NCBI GenBank assembly: GCA_016291725.1
Contig: JAEEYJ010000086.1
Coordinates: 1-13,031 of the forward strand
DNA: 13,031 bases
DNA from: Solobacterium sp.
Lineage (GTDB): Bacteria > Bacillota_I > Bacilli_A > Erysipelotrichales > Erysipelotrichaceae
Reading direction: 5' to 3'
The notes beneath the pieces are model-generated. The model was not told where the DNA came from. It was given only the letters and a program-made list of their open reading frames with translations, and made no database searches. The position numbers and the translations under genes were made by a program. Positions 6,589 through 13,031 of this stretch are shown one piece after another; within the stretch, counting starts at the first letter, position 1; each line of letters begins with the position of its first letter.

Positions 6589-7623
6589 TCAGCGGATGCC
6601 GATGTATGCCATCAGCAGTCCGTAGGTATTCTTTATACCCTCCAGATGGGTGCGTTCGTAGCCGTGGGAATTGGCCGTGCCGGGCCCGAGCGCTGCGTGA
6701 CGGATATCATACCCCGCCAGAATACTGCCGTCCGCATCCGTACCGTAATGCGGTGTAAAGATATCCATCACATAGTCGATTCCGGCATCGATCGCTGTTT
6801 TGCGCAGTTCGTTTGTCAGCCCGTAGTGGTACGGGAAGCGGGAATCCTTGGCAAAGATCGATACCTTGCGTTCATCCGAATTCTGGTCCGGTCCTGTCGG
6901 TGCAATGTCCACTGCGATGATATCCTTGACATCTTCCGGCAGCCAGGTTGTTCCGTGCCCGATTTCTTCATAGACTCCGAAGTAGAAGTACACCTTCCTG
7001 TCCGGGTGAAGACCCTCTTCCTGCATCACTTTCATCATTTCCAGCAGTACTGCCGCACATGCTTTATCGTCCACGAAGCGTGATTTGATATAGCCGTTGG
7101 CCATGCGGAACCGAGGTTCCAGGGCGATCATGTCTCCGGTCTCAATGCCCAGCCGGCGTACACCTTCACTGTCTTTTACATCCTCATCCAGAACAACACA
7201 TACATTCTTCCGGAAGTCGCCCAGCGTTGTGCGCAGTTCTTCCTCCGTTACGTGAACGGAGTTCGGTGTGCGGCAGACTGTACCGGTGAATACTTTGCCG
7301 TCCCTGGTATATACACGCACGTTCTCCGTTACACAGTAGCCCGGATACAGCCCGCCTACCGGGCAGACGTTCAAGGTGCCGTCTGCGTTGATGTGCCTGA
7401 CCATGAGGCCGATATCATCCAGATGCGCTGTGATGACAAGCGGGTCCCCTCCTTCTCCTGCGGTGCAGATGACACCGCCCTTGTTCAGTCTGAGGGCTGA
7501 ATATCCCATTTCCTGTGCCATGCGGCAGACCAGTGCCTGGATCTCTTCATACTGGCCGGTGGTGCTGTCCGCATCCAGCAATGCTTTGAATGTATCCAGA
7601 TATCTCGCTTCATTGAATCCCAT
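6589..7623 (-). CDS. M42 family metallopeptidase (glutamyl aminopeptidase-like)
   Basis: Cytoplasmic di-metal aminopeptidase of 344 aa, a normal length for the M42 (PepA/YsdC/FrvX-like) family, probably trimming peptides during protein turnover. Expected metal ligands and catalytic residues are visible: His67 and Asp69 in AHLDDIG, Asp185 or Asp186 in VDDKACA, Glu219-Glu220 in YEEIGHG, Asp239 in AVDIAPTG, and a C-terminal His320 or His326 in SHGYERTH. The ATG giving MGFNEARYLDTF is preceded by GAGAGGT at good spacing; the longer upstream frame runs through trmK and is not coding. The gene is separated from trmK by a terminator and has a TATAAT upstream, so it seems independently transcribed. 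Preferred substrate (Glu/Asp, Leu or other N-terminal residue) cannot be told from sequence. Confidence 0.92.
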   Translation of the reverse strand: MGFNEARYLDTFKALLDADSTTGQYEEIQALVCRMAQEMGYSALRLNKGGVICTAGEGGDPLVITAHLDDIGLMVRHINADGTLNVCPVGGLYPGYCVTENVRVYTRDGKVFTGTVCRTPNSVHVTEEELRTTLGDFRKNVCVVLDEDVKDSEGVRRLGIETGDMIALEPRFRMANGYIKSRFVDDKACAAVLLEMMKVMQEEGLHPDRKVYFYFGVYEEIGHGTTWLPEDVKDIIAVDIAPTGPDQNSDERKVSIFAKDSRFPYHYGLTNELRKTAIDAGIDYVMDIFTPHYGTDADGSILAGYDIRHAALGPGTANSHGYERTHLEGIKNTYGLLMAYIGIR

Positions 7624-7648
7624 ACAGTTACCTCTCTGTTCTGTGATC

Positions 7649-7677
7649 ATTATACAAAGAAAAGGGAGTGTCCTACA
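7649..7677 (-). promoter_or_regulatory. Putative promoter of the M42 peptidase gene
   Basis: A perfect -10 TATAAT lies on the minus strand at 7649-7654, immediately after the T-tract of the trmK terminator. The -35 at 17 bp (TGTAGG, 7672-7677) is poor and lies in the terminator hairpin around the trmK stop codon. Predicted leader is about 20 nt. Confidence 0.5.
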
Positions 7678-7682
7678 CTCCC
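7656..7682 (-). terminator. Rho-independent terminator of the glyS-dnaG-rpoD-trmK operon
   Basis: On the minus strand, GGGAGTGT (7675-7682) pairs perfectly with ACACTCCC (7664-7671) around a 3-nt loop AGG, then TTTTCTTT (7656-7663). The trmK stop codon TAG (7673-7675) sits at the top of this hairpin, so the last sense codons form its 5' arm. Confidence 0.88.
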
Positions 7683-8338
7683 AGATAATCTCCCAGAATG
7701 CGCTCTGCCTGCACCAGATCCTCATCTGCAGGCTGTGCGCACTCCCTCCGAAGGGCATTGATGCGCTTCGCCTTATCATACTGCCTCCGGAGATAGTCCA
7801 GCCATTCTTCCCCCTTTTGCTCCATCAGGCAGGGTCCGAGGCGGATTTCGGTTTCAGTATAGGGGATGTGCGCCACGGTACGGAAGGCAATGACTTCATA
7901 GTCCTTTCCCCTTTCCCGTACGTAGCGCTCATCCACAATCTCCCACTTGTGTTCGCTGATCCATCGGCGCATACGGACCGCTTCGTTGTTCACCTGGATG
8001 ATGATGCGCCTCATGGCAGGCAGTCTGTCTGCTGCTGCTTCCAGAATGTGCGCTGCCGTGAAGAAGCCCATACCGGCGATGACAGCGCAGTCCGCATCGG
8101 ACGGAATGTGTTCGAAGCCGTCGGACAGCACCGTTCCGATGCAGTCCTGAAGGCCTTCGCGGGCTATGTTCGTGCGGGCGGTCTGCAGCGGGCCTTCTGC
8201 GATATCCGCAGCGCAGGCCTTAGGACAGATGCCGCGCTTCACCAGAGCAATGGGCAGCTGTGCATGATCTGTACCGATATCGGCCACCACACTGCCCGCA
8301 GGCACCAATGACGCAACCGCTTCCATCCTCGGTGTCAT
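7673..8338 (-). CDS. trmK: tRNA (adenine(22)-N1)-methyltransferase TrmK
   Basis: SAM-dependent methyltransferase of 221 aa that forms m1A at position 22 of some tRNAs in Firmicutes; also known as the COG2384/YqfN family. The SAM-binding motif ADIGTDHAQLP at 19-29 is diagnostic, with a second motif IAGMG at 87-91 and the family signature GKDYEVI near 144-150. The C-terminal part from about residue 170 is predicted to form helices like the family's coiled coil. The second G of the usual AGMGG is Phe here. The ATG begins 1 nt after the rpoD stop (TAGTATG) with no Shine-Dalgarno, so translation is probably coupled by reinitiation. In many Firmicutes the next gene is a Nif3-like protein (YqfO); here the operon ends with trmK. 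Confidence 0.92.
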   Translation of the reverse strand: MTPRMEAVASLVPAGSVVADIGTDHAQLPIALVKRGICPKACAADIAEGPLQTARTNIAREGLQDCIGTVLSDGFEHIPSDADCAVIAGMGFFTAAHILEAAADRLPAMRRIIIQVNNEAVRMRRWISEHKWEIVDERYVRERGKDYEVIAFRTVAHIPYTETEIRLGPCLMEQKGEEWLDYLRRQYDKAKRINALRRECAQPADEDLVQAERILGDYLGV

Positions 8339-8339
8339 A

Positions 8340-9761
8340 CTATTTATCGAAGAAATCGCGCAGGCGCTTGGAGCGCGTCGGGTGCTTGAGCTTCCGCAGG
8401 GCTTTGGCTTCAATCTGACGGATCCGCTCACGGGTGACATTGAATTCCTTGCCGACTTCCTCCAGCGTCCTTGTACGGCCGTCATACAGGCCGAAGCGCA
8501 GGCGGAGAACCTTTTCCTCACGTTCTGTAAGACCGCTCAGGACGTTGTTGATTTCGTCCCTCAGGAGCTGGTTGTTGGCATACTGGTCCGGACTCATGGC
8601 ATCCTTGTCCTCAATGAAGTCACCCAGATGGGAATCATCCTCTTCACCGATCGGAGTTTCCAGGGATACCGGCTCCAGAGCAATCTTCTGGATCTCCCTT
8701 ACCTTCTCAGGAGAGATGCCGTCCAGACGGGCACTGATCTCTTCCGCTGTCGGATCCCGGCCGAGCTCCTGCACCAGCTGGCGCTGTACACGTGTAAGCT
8801 TGTTGATGGTTTCCACCATGTGGACCGGAATGCGGATGGTCCTTGCCTGGTCGGCAATCGCTCTTGTGATCGCCTGGCGGATCCACCAGGTTGCGTAAGT
8901 ACTGAATTTGAATCCTTTGGTATAATCGAATTTCTCTACGGCCTTTACCAGACCCATGTTGCCTTCCTGGATCAGATCAAGGAACAGCATGCCTCTGCCG
9001 ACGTACTTCTTGGCAATGGACACAACCAGACGCAGGTTGCTGGAAATCAGGATGCTGCGGGCTTCTTCGTCCCCCTGCTCGATCCGCTTGGCGATCTCCA
9101 GCTCATCCTCCGCTTTCAGCAGCGGGACACGGCCTATTTCCTTCAGGTACATTTTGACCGGATCGTTGAGTTGTACAGAACCGGAATGGCCGATATCCGT
9201 GGAATTGATGATGGCGTTGATATCCGCGACGACATCGCTCTCTTCATCCAGATCATCACCCTCTTCATCCAGCAGATCCATGCCTGTTTCATTCATCTCT
9301 TCGACATCTTCATCTTCAGAGATATTGATCTCTTCATCATCAAACCAGACATAGAGGCTTTCCATTTCCTCATCGCTCAGTTCAAGATGCTCGAGGGCGC
9401 TCAGAATATCCTTCTGGTAGATCACACCTTCATTCAGGTAATACTCCCGGAAGTTCTCCTTCAGTTCTTCAAGGGTCTTGAGTTCCCTGCCTGCCGCATC
9501 ACTGCGGTAGGCACTGATATCCACAACGGTCTTTGCAGCAGGAACTGCCTGGATTTCCACGGTTTCTTCCACGATGGGCTCTGCAGCTTCCTTCTTTCCG
9601 GCAAGCTTCATCATCCGGTAGGAGCGTCTCTTCAAAGATGCAGCGACGGCCTTCTCCATATCCGCTGCTTCTGCCCGGACGGACGCTGCCCTGCGCTTTG
9701 CGTGGATTCTGTTCCTGGCCGCATTGACCGGCCGTTCCGTCTCATTGACTGTCATCTTCAT
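8340..9761 (-). CDS. rpoD: RNA polymerase primary sigma factor (RpoD/SigA) with N-terminal extension
   Basis: Housekeeping sigma-70 factor of 473 aa, about 100 longer than a typical Bacillus SigA. Residues 1-92 are an extension: a basic Ala/Arg/Lys-rich part (to about 57), then a Glu/Val/Ala linker. Region 1.1 is at about 95-148, an acidic segment at 148-180, region 1.2 starts at [12 protein letters not shown] (200-211), region 2 spans about 240-315 with the -10-binding [22 protein letters not shown], region 3 about 316-380, and region 4 ends with the helix-turn-helix [27 protein letters not shown] (432-458). The ATG has GGAGG 7 nt upstream; a TTG one codon earlier is in frame but less likely. 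The start overlaps dnaG by 20 nt. The same dnaG-rpoD linkage is the classical macromolecular synthesis operon. Confidence 0.97.
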   Translation of the reverse strand: MKMTVNETERPVNAARNRIHAKRRAASVRAEAADMEKAVAASLKRRSYRMMKLAGKKEAAEPIVEETVEIQAVPAAKTVVDISAYRSDAAGRELKTLEELKENFREYYLNEGVIYQKDILSALEHLELSDEEMESLYVWFDDEEINISEDEDVEEMNETGMDLLDEEGDDLDEESDVVADINAIINSTDIGHSGSVQLNDPVKMYLKEIGRVPLLKAEDELEIAKRIEQGDEEARSILISSNLRLVVSIAKKYVGRGMLFLDLIQEGNMGLVKAVEKFDYTKGFKFSTYATWWIRQAITRAIADQARTIRIPVHMVETINKLTRVQRQLVQELGRDPTAEEISARLDGISPEKVREIQKIALEPVSLETPIGEEDDSHLGDFIEDKDAMSPDQYANNQLLRDEINNVLSGLTEREEKVLRLRFGLYDGRTRTLEEVGKEFNVTRERIRQIEAKALRKLKHPTRSKRLRDFFDK

Positions 9762-11481
9762 CAATATACCTCCTTCTTTCCTGCATGCTTTCCTGGTATT
9801 TCTGCAGCAGGATCATTCTGCTTTCTTCGTTCATCGGCTGTTTCAGCTGTTCAGACAGGCTTTCGATATTCTTCTCTGTTACATAGCTTCTGACTCTGCG
9901 CATCGCACCGTCCAGAACGCTCTCATTGTATTCACGGTCGAAACGCTCGTCCGTTGCCAGCTTCGTTACCAGCTTCCGTACGTCTTCATTCTCTGTTGCG
10001 TCGATCAGATCCGCCGGTGTACAGGTGTTTTTCTTCCTTGTACGGTCGACGATCAGCATTGCTGTTTTCGATCTGACCGGATCGCTGAGGAAACCGAGCT
10101 TCTCCGTAAAGCGCGTGACCGCGTACGGATAGCGGATCATGTACATCAGAATTGTTTCTTCGGCTTCTTCAATGCCCTTCGGGATCCGGACATTGTTCCG
10201 GCGGACCGGTTCCTTCTTCGGCTTCGGTCTGTTCTCCAGATGCAGTCCGGTCATCTTTTCGATCTCTTCCTTGAAGTGCTGGATGTCGAATGCATCACCG
10301 CCGGCTTCGATCTCCTGCAGTGCTTTCCTGGCAAATTCCTTCTTTTCCAGGTAGTTGTCAAAGTTGACATTCCTGCCGAGGTACTGCAGTACAAACTCTC
10401 CCCAGGAGATTTCGTTCTTCAGCAGGCTGATCAAAGCTTCCTTGCCGCCGGAGCGGATGATTTCATCCGGGTCCATTCCGCCGGTATTGCGGATCACCGA
10501 TACATCTGCACCGGCGTTCATCGCCATCTTGGCGGCGCGGAAGGTCGCATTCTGCCCTGCATCGTCTCCGTCATAGCAGAAGACGATCTTCGGCGCCAGA
10601 TCCTTCAGGATCCTGATCTGGTCCTTGGTACAGGCTGTACCCAGGGTACAGACACAGTTCTGCACACCCGCACGGTCGAACGCAATCACGTCCGTTACAC
10701 CTTCCGTGACATAGATCCTGCCCTGCCGGCGGGCTTCCCCCGACGCCCGGTGAGCGTTGTAGACGAGCTTCCCCTTTTCGAAGATCTCGGTCTCATTCGT
10801 ATTGATGTACTTGGAAGGATTCTGCGGATCCAGGGTACGGGCGGAAAAGCCGGCCGGGTGTCCCTTTGCATCGTGGATCGGAAACAGGATCCGGTCGGTA
10901 AAGACATCCTGGAAACCCTGGGAAGTACTGCGGATGACATTGCAGGCATACAGATCCTTGTCTGTATACCCTTTTGCTTTCAGGAAGCGGTACAGCGCGT
11001 CATTCGGCGGATTATAGCCGATCTCAAAGCGCTGCCGAACCCGTTCATCCAGTCCTCTTCCTTCCAGATACTGCTTCTTCGCCTCGGTATTGTTCAGTTC
11101 ATACATGGAATACTTGATGGTATCTTCCAGAATCCGGTACAGTGTTTCCTTATGGGGATCGATCTTCTCCCGTACGTCATCCGCTTCATAGTCCAGCGGA
11201 TAATCAATCAGGGACGCAACCTTGACCACTGCCTCGGGAAACGTAATCTTCTCATAGTTCTGTACAAACGAGAACACATTGCCGCCGGCTCCGCATACAA
11301 AGCACTTGTAGATCTGCTTGTCTTCGGAGATGGACAGCGAAGGTGAGTGATCATCGTGAAAAGGGCAAAGCGCGGTATAGGATTTGCCCTTTCTGTAAAC
11401 AGGAAGATAGCGGCTGATGATGTCCACGATTCCGGCTTTGCTGCGGATTGCGTTGATATCATCCTCGCGGATTCTGACCAT
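9742..11481 (-). CDS. dnaG: DNA primase DnaG
   Basis: Makes RNA primers at the replication fork. It has 579 aa, in the normal range. The N-terminal zinc-binding domain has Cys39, His42, Cys60 and Cys63 ([12 protein letters not shown] and CFVCGAGGN). The RNA polymerase core carries the basic block ending [20 protein letters not shown] and the TOPRIM fold with Glu260 (VTEGVTD), Asp304 and Asp306 (YDGDDAG) and DPDE at 337-340. The C-terminal region beyond about 430 corresponds to the helicase-binding domain, which is poorly conserved; a Lys/Arg-rich linker lies near 425-435. The ATG is preceded by AAAGGA at good spacing, 14 nt after the glyS stop. Its last 20 nt overlap the start of rpoD. Confidence 0.97.
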   Translation of the reverse strand: MVRIREDDINAIRSKAGIVDIISRYLPVYRKGKSYTALCPFHDDHSPSLSISEDKQIYKCFVCGAGGNVFSFVQNYEKITFPEAVVKVASLIDYPLDYEADDVREKIDPHKETLYRILEDTIKYSMYELNNTEAKKQYLEGRGLDERVRQRFEIGYNPPNDALYRFLKAKGYTDKDLYACNVIRSTSQGFQDVFTDRILFPIHDAKGHPAGFSARTLDPQNPSKYINTNETEIFEKGKLVYNAHRASGEARRQGRIYVTEGVTDVIAFDRAGVQNCVCTLGTACTKDQIRILKDLAPKIVFCYDGDDAGQNATFRAAKMAMNAGADVSVIRNTGGMDPDEIIRSGGKEALISLLKNEISWGEFVLQYLGRNVNFDNYLEKKEFARKALQEIEAGGDAFDIQHFKEEIEKMTGLHLENRPKPKKEPVRRNNVRIPKGIEEAEETILMYMIRYPYAVTRFTEKLGFLSDPVRSKTAMLIVDRTRKKNTCTPADLIDATENEDVRKLVTKLATDERFDREYNESVLDGAMRRVRSYVTEKNIESLSEQLKQPMNEESRMILLQKYQESMQERRRYIDEDDSQ

Positions 11482-11495
11482 CAGGATCCTTTCTA

Positions 11496-12872
11496 TCAGA
11501 AGCGGATTTCTTTTCTGATCTTCTCACTGACCTCTGCGACAGTCATACGCTCCTGTGCCATGGTGTCACGGTAGCGGATGGTCACGGTTCCGTCTTCGGC
11601 TGTCTGCTCGTCGACTGTGATGCAGAACGGTGTACCGACCATATCCTGGCGGCGGTAGCGCTTTCCGATGGAACCGGCTTCGTCGTAGTCCGTCTCAAAG
11701 TCATAGGACAGTTCCTTGCGGATGTCCTTCGCCAGCTGCGCATGCTTCTTCTGCAGCGGCAGAACAGCGGCCTTCATCGGAGCCAGTACCGGATGGAAAT
11801 GCATCACGATACGTGTGCTGCCGTCCGCGAGCGTCTCTTCATCGTAGGCATCTGTAAAGAACATGAACAGCAGGCGCTCTACACCGACTGACGGTTCTAC
11901 AACATACGGTACATATTTCTCGTTCGTCTTCGGATCCAGATAACGCAGATCCTCGCCGGAGAACTTCATGTGCTGGGAGACATCATAGTCCGTACGGTCC
12001 GCAATGCCCCATACTTCACCCCAGCCCCAGGGGAACCGGTACTCAATGTCCGTTGTGCCTTTGGAGTAGAAGCTGAGTTCTTCCTTGGAGTGGTCACGGA
12101 AGCGGAGATTCTCTTCCTTTCCGCCCAGGCTCAGGATCCAGTCCATGCAGAACTTTCTCCAGTAAGGGAACCAATCATCATCTGTTCCCGGTTCGCAGAA
12201 GAACTCCAGTTCCATCTGTTCGAATTCACGGGTACGGAAGATGAAGTTGCCCGGTGTAATCTCATTCCGGAAGCTTTTGCCGATCTGGCAGATGCCGAAC
12301 GGCAGCTTCTTGCGGTAGGTACGCTGTACATTGCGGAACTGGACAAACTGCCCCTGCGCTGTTTCCGGCCTCAGATAGATAACGCTCTTGGAATCCTCCA
12401 GGGTTCCCTGGAAGGTCTTGAACATCAGGTTGAACTGACGGATCGGTGTGAAGTCATGCGCACCGCAGTCAGGACAGGGAATATGATTCTCTTCGATGTA
12501 CTGTTCCATCTGTTCGTTGGTCCAGCCGTCTGCACTGACTGTACCGTGGGAGAAATCACTGATCAGATGGTCCGCACGGTGCCGGGTATGGCAATGGCGG
12601 CAGTCCATCAGCGGATCAGAGAATCCCTTCAGGTGTCCGGAAGCTTCCCACACGCGGGGATTCATCAGAATCGCCGCCTGAAGCTCAACGTTGTTTTCAT
12701 CCTCCTGGACGAATTTCTTCTGCCAGGCCCTCTTGATATGATCCTTCAGAAGAATGCCGTAGGGACCGTAGTCCCAGGTATTGCTGAGACCGCCGTAGAT
12801 CTCCGATCCCTGGAATACAAATCCTGTATTCTTCGCATGCGATACGATCTTGTCAAATGTCTTCTCCATCAT
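11496..12872 (-). CDS. glyS: Glycyl-tRNA synthetase, single-chain dimeric type
   Basis: Class II aminoacyl-tRNA synthetase of 458 aa that charges tRNA(Gly). It is the single-polypeptide (alpha2) form, not the two-subunit GlyQ/GlyS of Bacillus. The zinc-binding insertion has Cys91, Cys94, Cys133 and Cys136. Motif 2 is GKSFRNEITPG at 199-208, followed by FRTREFEQMELEFF. Motif 3 contains GVER at 330-333. The C-terminal anticodon-binding domain starts near residue 350 (FHPVLAPMKAAVLPL). Two adjacent ATGs exist; the first is better spaced from AGGAG. The promoter is close upstream, leaving a leader of under 40 nt, so there is no T-box riboswitch of the kind often found before glycyl-tRNA synthetase genes in Firmicutes. 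It is the first gene of the operon with dnaG, rpoD and trmK. Confidence 0.97.
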   Translation of the reverse strand: MMEKTFDKIVSHAKNTGFVFQGSEIYGGLSNTWDYGPYGILLKDHIKRAWQKKFVQEDENNVELQAAILMNPRVWEASGHLKGFSDPLMDCRHCHTRHRADHLISDFSHGTVSADGWTNEQMEQYIEENHIPCPDCGAHDFTPIRQFNLMFKTFQGTLEDSKSVIYLRPETAQGQFVQFRNVQRTYRKKLPFGICQIGKSFRNEITPGNFIFRTREFEQMELEFFCEPGTDDDWFPYWRKFCMDWILSLGGKEENLRFRDHSKEELSFYSKGTTDIEYRFPWGWGEVWGIADRTDYDVSQHMKFSGEDLRYLDPKTNEKYVPYVVEPSVGVERLLFMFFTDAYDEETLADGSTRIVMHFHPVLAPMKAAVLPLQKKHAQLAKDIRKELSYDFETDYDEAGSIGKRYRRQDMVGTPFCITVDEQTAEDGTVTIRYRDTMAQERMTVAEVSEKIRKEIRF

Positions 12873-12904
12873 TAAAATGCTCCTTTCCGGATATAAGCTT
12901 ATGC

Positions 12905-12933
12905 ATTATAGCAAATAAAACAGCCTCATTCAA
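12905..12933 (-). promoter_or_regulatory. Promoter of the glyS-dnaG-rpoD-trmK operon
   Basis: On the minus strand, -35 TTGAAT (12928-12933), 17-bp spacer and a perfect -10 TATAAT (12905-12910). The -35 overlaps the stop codon of the upstream recO-like gene. The leader to the glyS ATG is about 25-30 nt and includes a good AGGAG ribosome binding site. Confidence 0.75.
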
Positions 12934-13031
12934 TGGCACGGACAGAATAATAGAAACGCAGGGACGCAAGGTCCGTGCTGAGGAATTCCCGCAGGAAAGC
13001 ACTCAGAACATGCAGTGCGGACAGTCCATCC
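12926..13031 (-). CDS. recO: Probable DNA repair protein RecO, C-terminal 34 codons (partial)
   Basis: Only the end of this gene is in the window. The minus-strand frame ending in TGA at 12926-12928 encodes 34 residues including LSAFLREFLSTDLASLRF. This resembles the final helix of RecO proteins, which usually carry a Leu-rich stretch followed by a short Ser-Leu-x-Phe segment. The stronger argument is context: era-recO-glyS is a common Firmicute order directly upstream of a glycyl-tRNA synthetase. RecO helps RecF/RecR load RecA at gapped DNA. The fragment is too short for firm identification. Another frame is also open here, but it encodes a Cys/Pro-rich sequence unlike a protein end. Confidence 0.5.
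   Translation of the reverse strand, partial: DGLSALHVLSAFLREFLSTDLASLRFYYSVRAIE

Noticed and set aside
8382..9893. 503-codon open frame on the plus strand opposite rpoD
   Set aside because: Same reasoning: it lies across the sigma factor and its junction with dnaG, and its translation is low-complexity and unlike known proteins.
10325..10385. TTGACA hexamer on the minus strand inside dnaG as an internal promoter for rpoD
   Set aside because: At a 17-bp spacing the -10 position reads GAATTT, a poor match, and the hexamer is accounted for by coding sequence.
9724..11346. 540-codon open frame on the plus strand opposite dnaG
   Set aside because: It is an antisense shadow of a clearly identified primase, has no ribosome binding site of note, and its product shows no recognisable domain. 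A long open antisense frame is expected where codon use of the real gene avoids reverse stop codons.
12893..12902. ATAAGCTTAT palindrome upstream of glyS as an operator
   Set aside because: A 10-bp AT-rich palindrome is common by chance, and no second copy was noticed in the window.
1..13031. Mobile element, defence system, CRISPR array or tRNA/rRNA gene
   Set aside because: No transposase, integrase, direct-repeat array, cloverleaf sequence or recognisable defence protein was found; the genes are conserved core genes in a plausible native order.

Overview
The window carries core housekeeping genes of a low-to-moderate GC Firmicute (Bacillota). A member of the Erysipelotrichia is my best guess. 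The reasons are Firmicute-style gene order (recO tail, glyS, dnaG, rpoD, trmK in one direction; rpsT divergent from a lepA-hemW operon), a single-chain class II glycyl-tRNA synthetase, TrmK, and a coiled-coil FtsX-like ABC permease typical of gut Firmicutes. The assignment is inferred from memory of these families, not from a search. All genes except rpsT lie on the minus strand, so the text below follows transcription from high to low coordinates.

Region 1 (13031 to 7673): the last 34 codons of a probable recO, then a macromolecular-synthesis operon glyS-dnaG-rpoD-trmK. Its genes are 14 nt apart (glyS/dnaG), overlap by 20 nt (dnaG/rpoD), or are 1 nt apart (rpoD/trmK). A strong promoter precedes glyS, with its -35 inside the recO tail. 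The operon ends in a hairpin that contains the trmK stop codon. It couples glycine charging, replication priming, the main sigma factor and a tRNA methyltransferase.

Region 2 (7655 to 6541): a monocistronic M42 metallopeptidase with a -10 box placed directly after the trmK terminator. It converges with rpsT on a shared bidirectional terminator.

Region 3 (6540 to 2326): rpsT (plus strand) and the fmt-lepA-hemW operon (minus strand) diverge from interleaved promoters. The operon joins initiator-tRNA formylation, the LepA/EF4 ribosomal GTPase and a radical-SAM heme chaperone. The genes are 4 nt apart (fmt/lepA) or overlap by 11 nt (lepA/hemW).

Region 4 (2333 to 1): rpsO has its own promoter, a structured leader whose loop can pair with the rpsO Shine-Dalgarno sequence, and a clean terminator. 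Immediately downstream is an ABC transporter ATPase that looks leaderless (consensus -10 seven bases before ATG, no ribosome binding site), followed by its large permease, cut by the window edge.

No tRNA, rRNA, CRISPR array, insertion sequence, phage gene or defence system is visible, and there is no gene-free stretch longer than about 105 bases. The gene content is ordinary. The points worth a second look are regulatory: the rpsO leader, the rpsT/fmt promoters, the leaderless ATPase and the terminator-promoter junctions. The roughly 90-residue N-terminal extension of the sigma factor is also notable.
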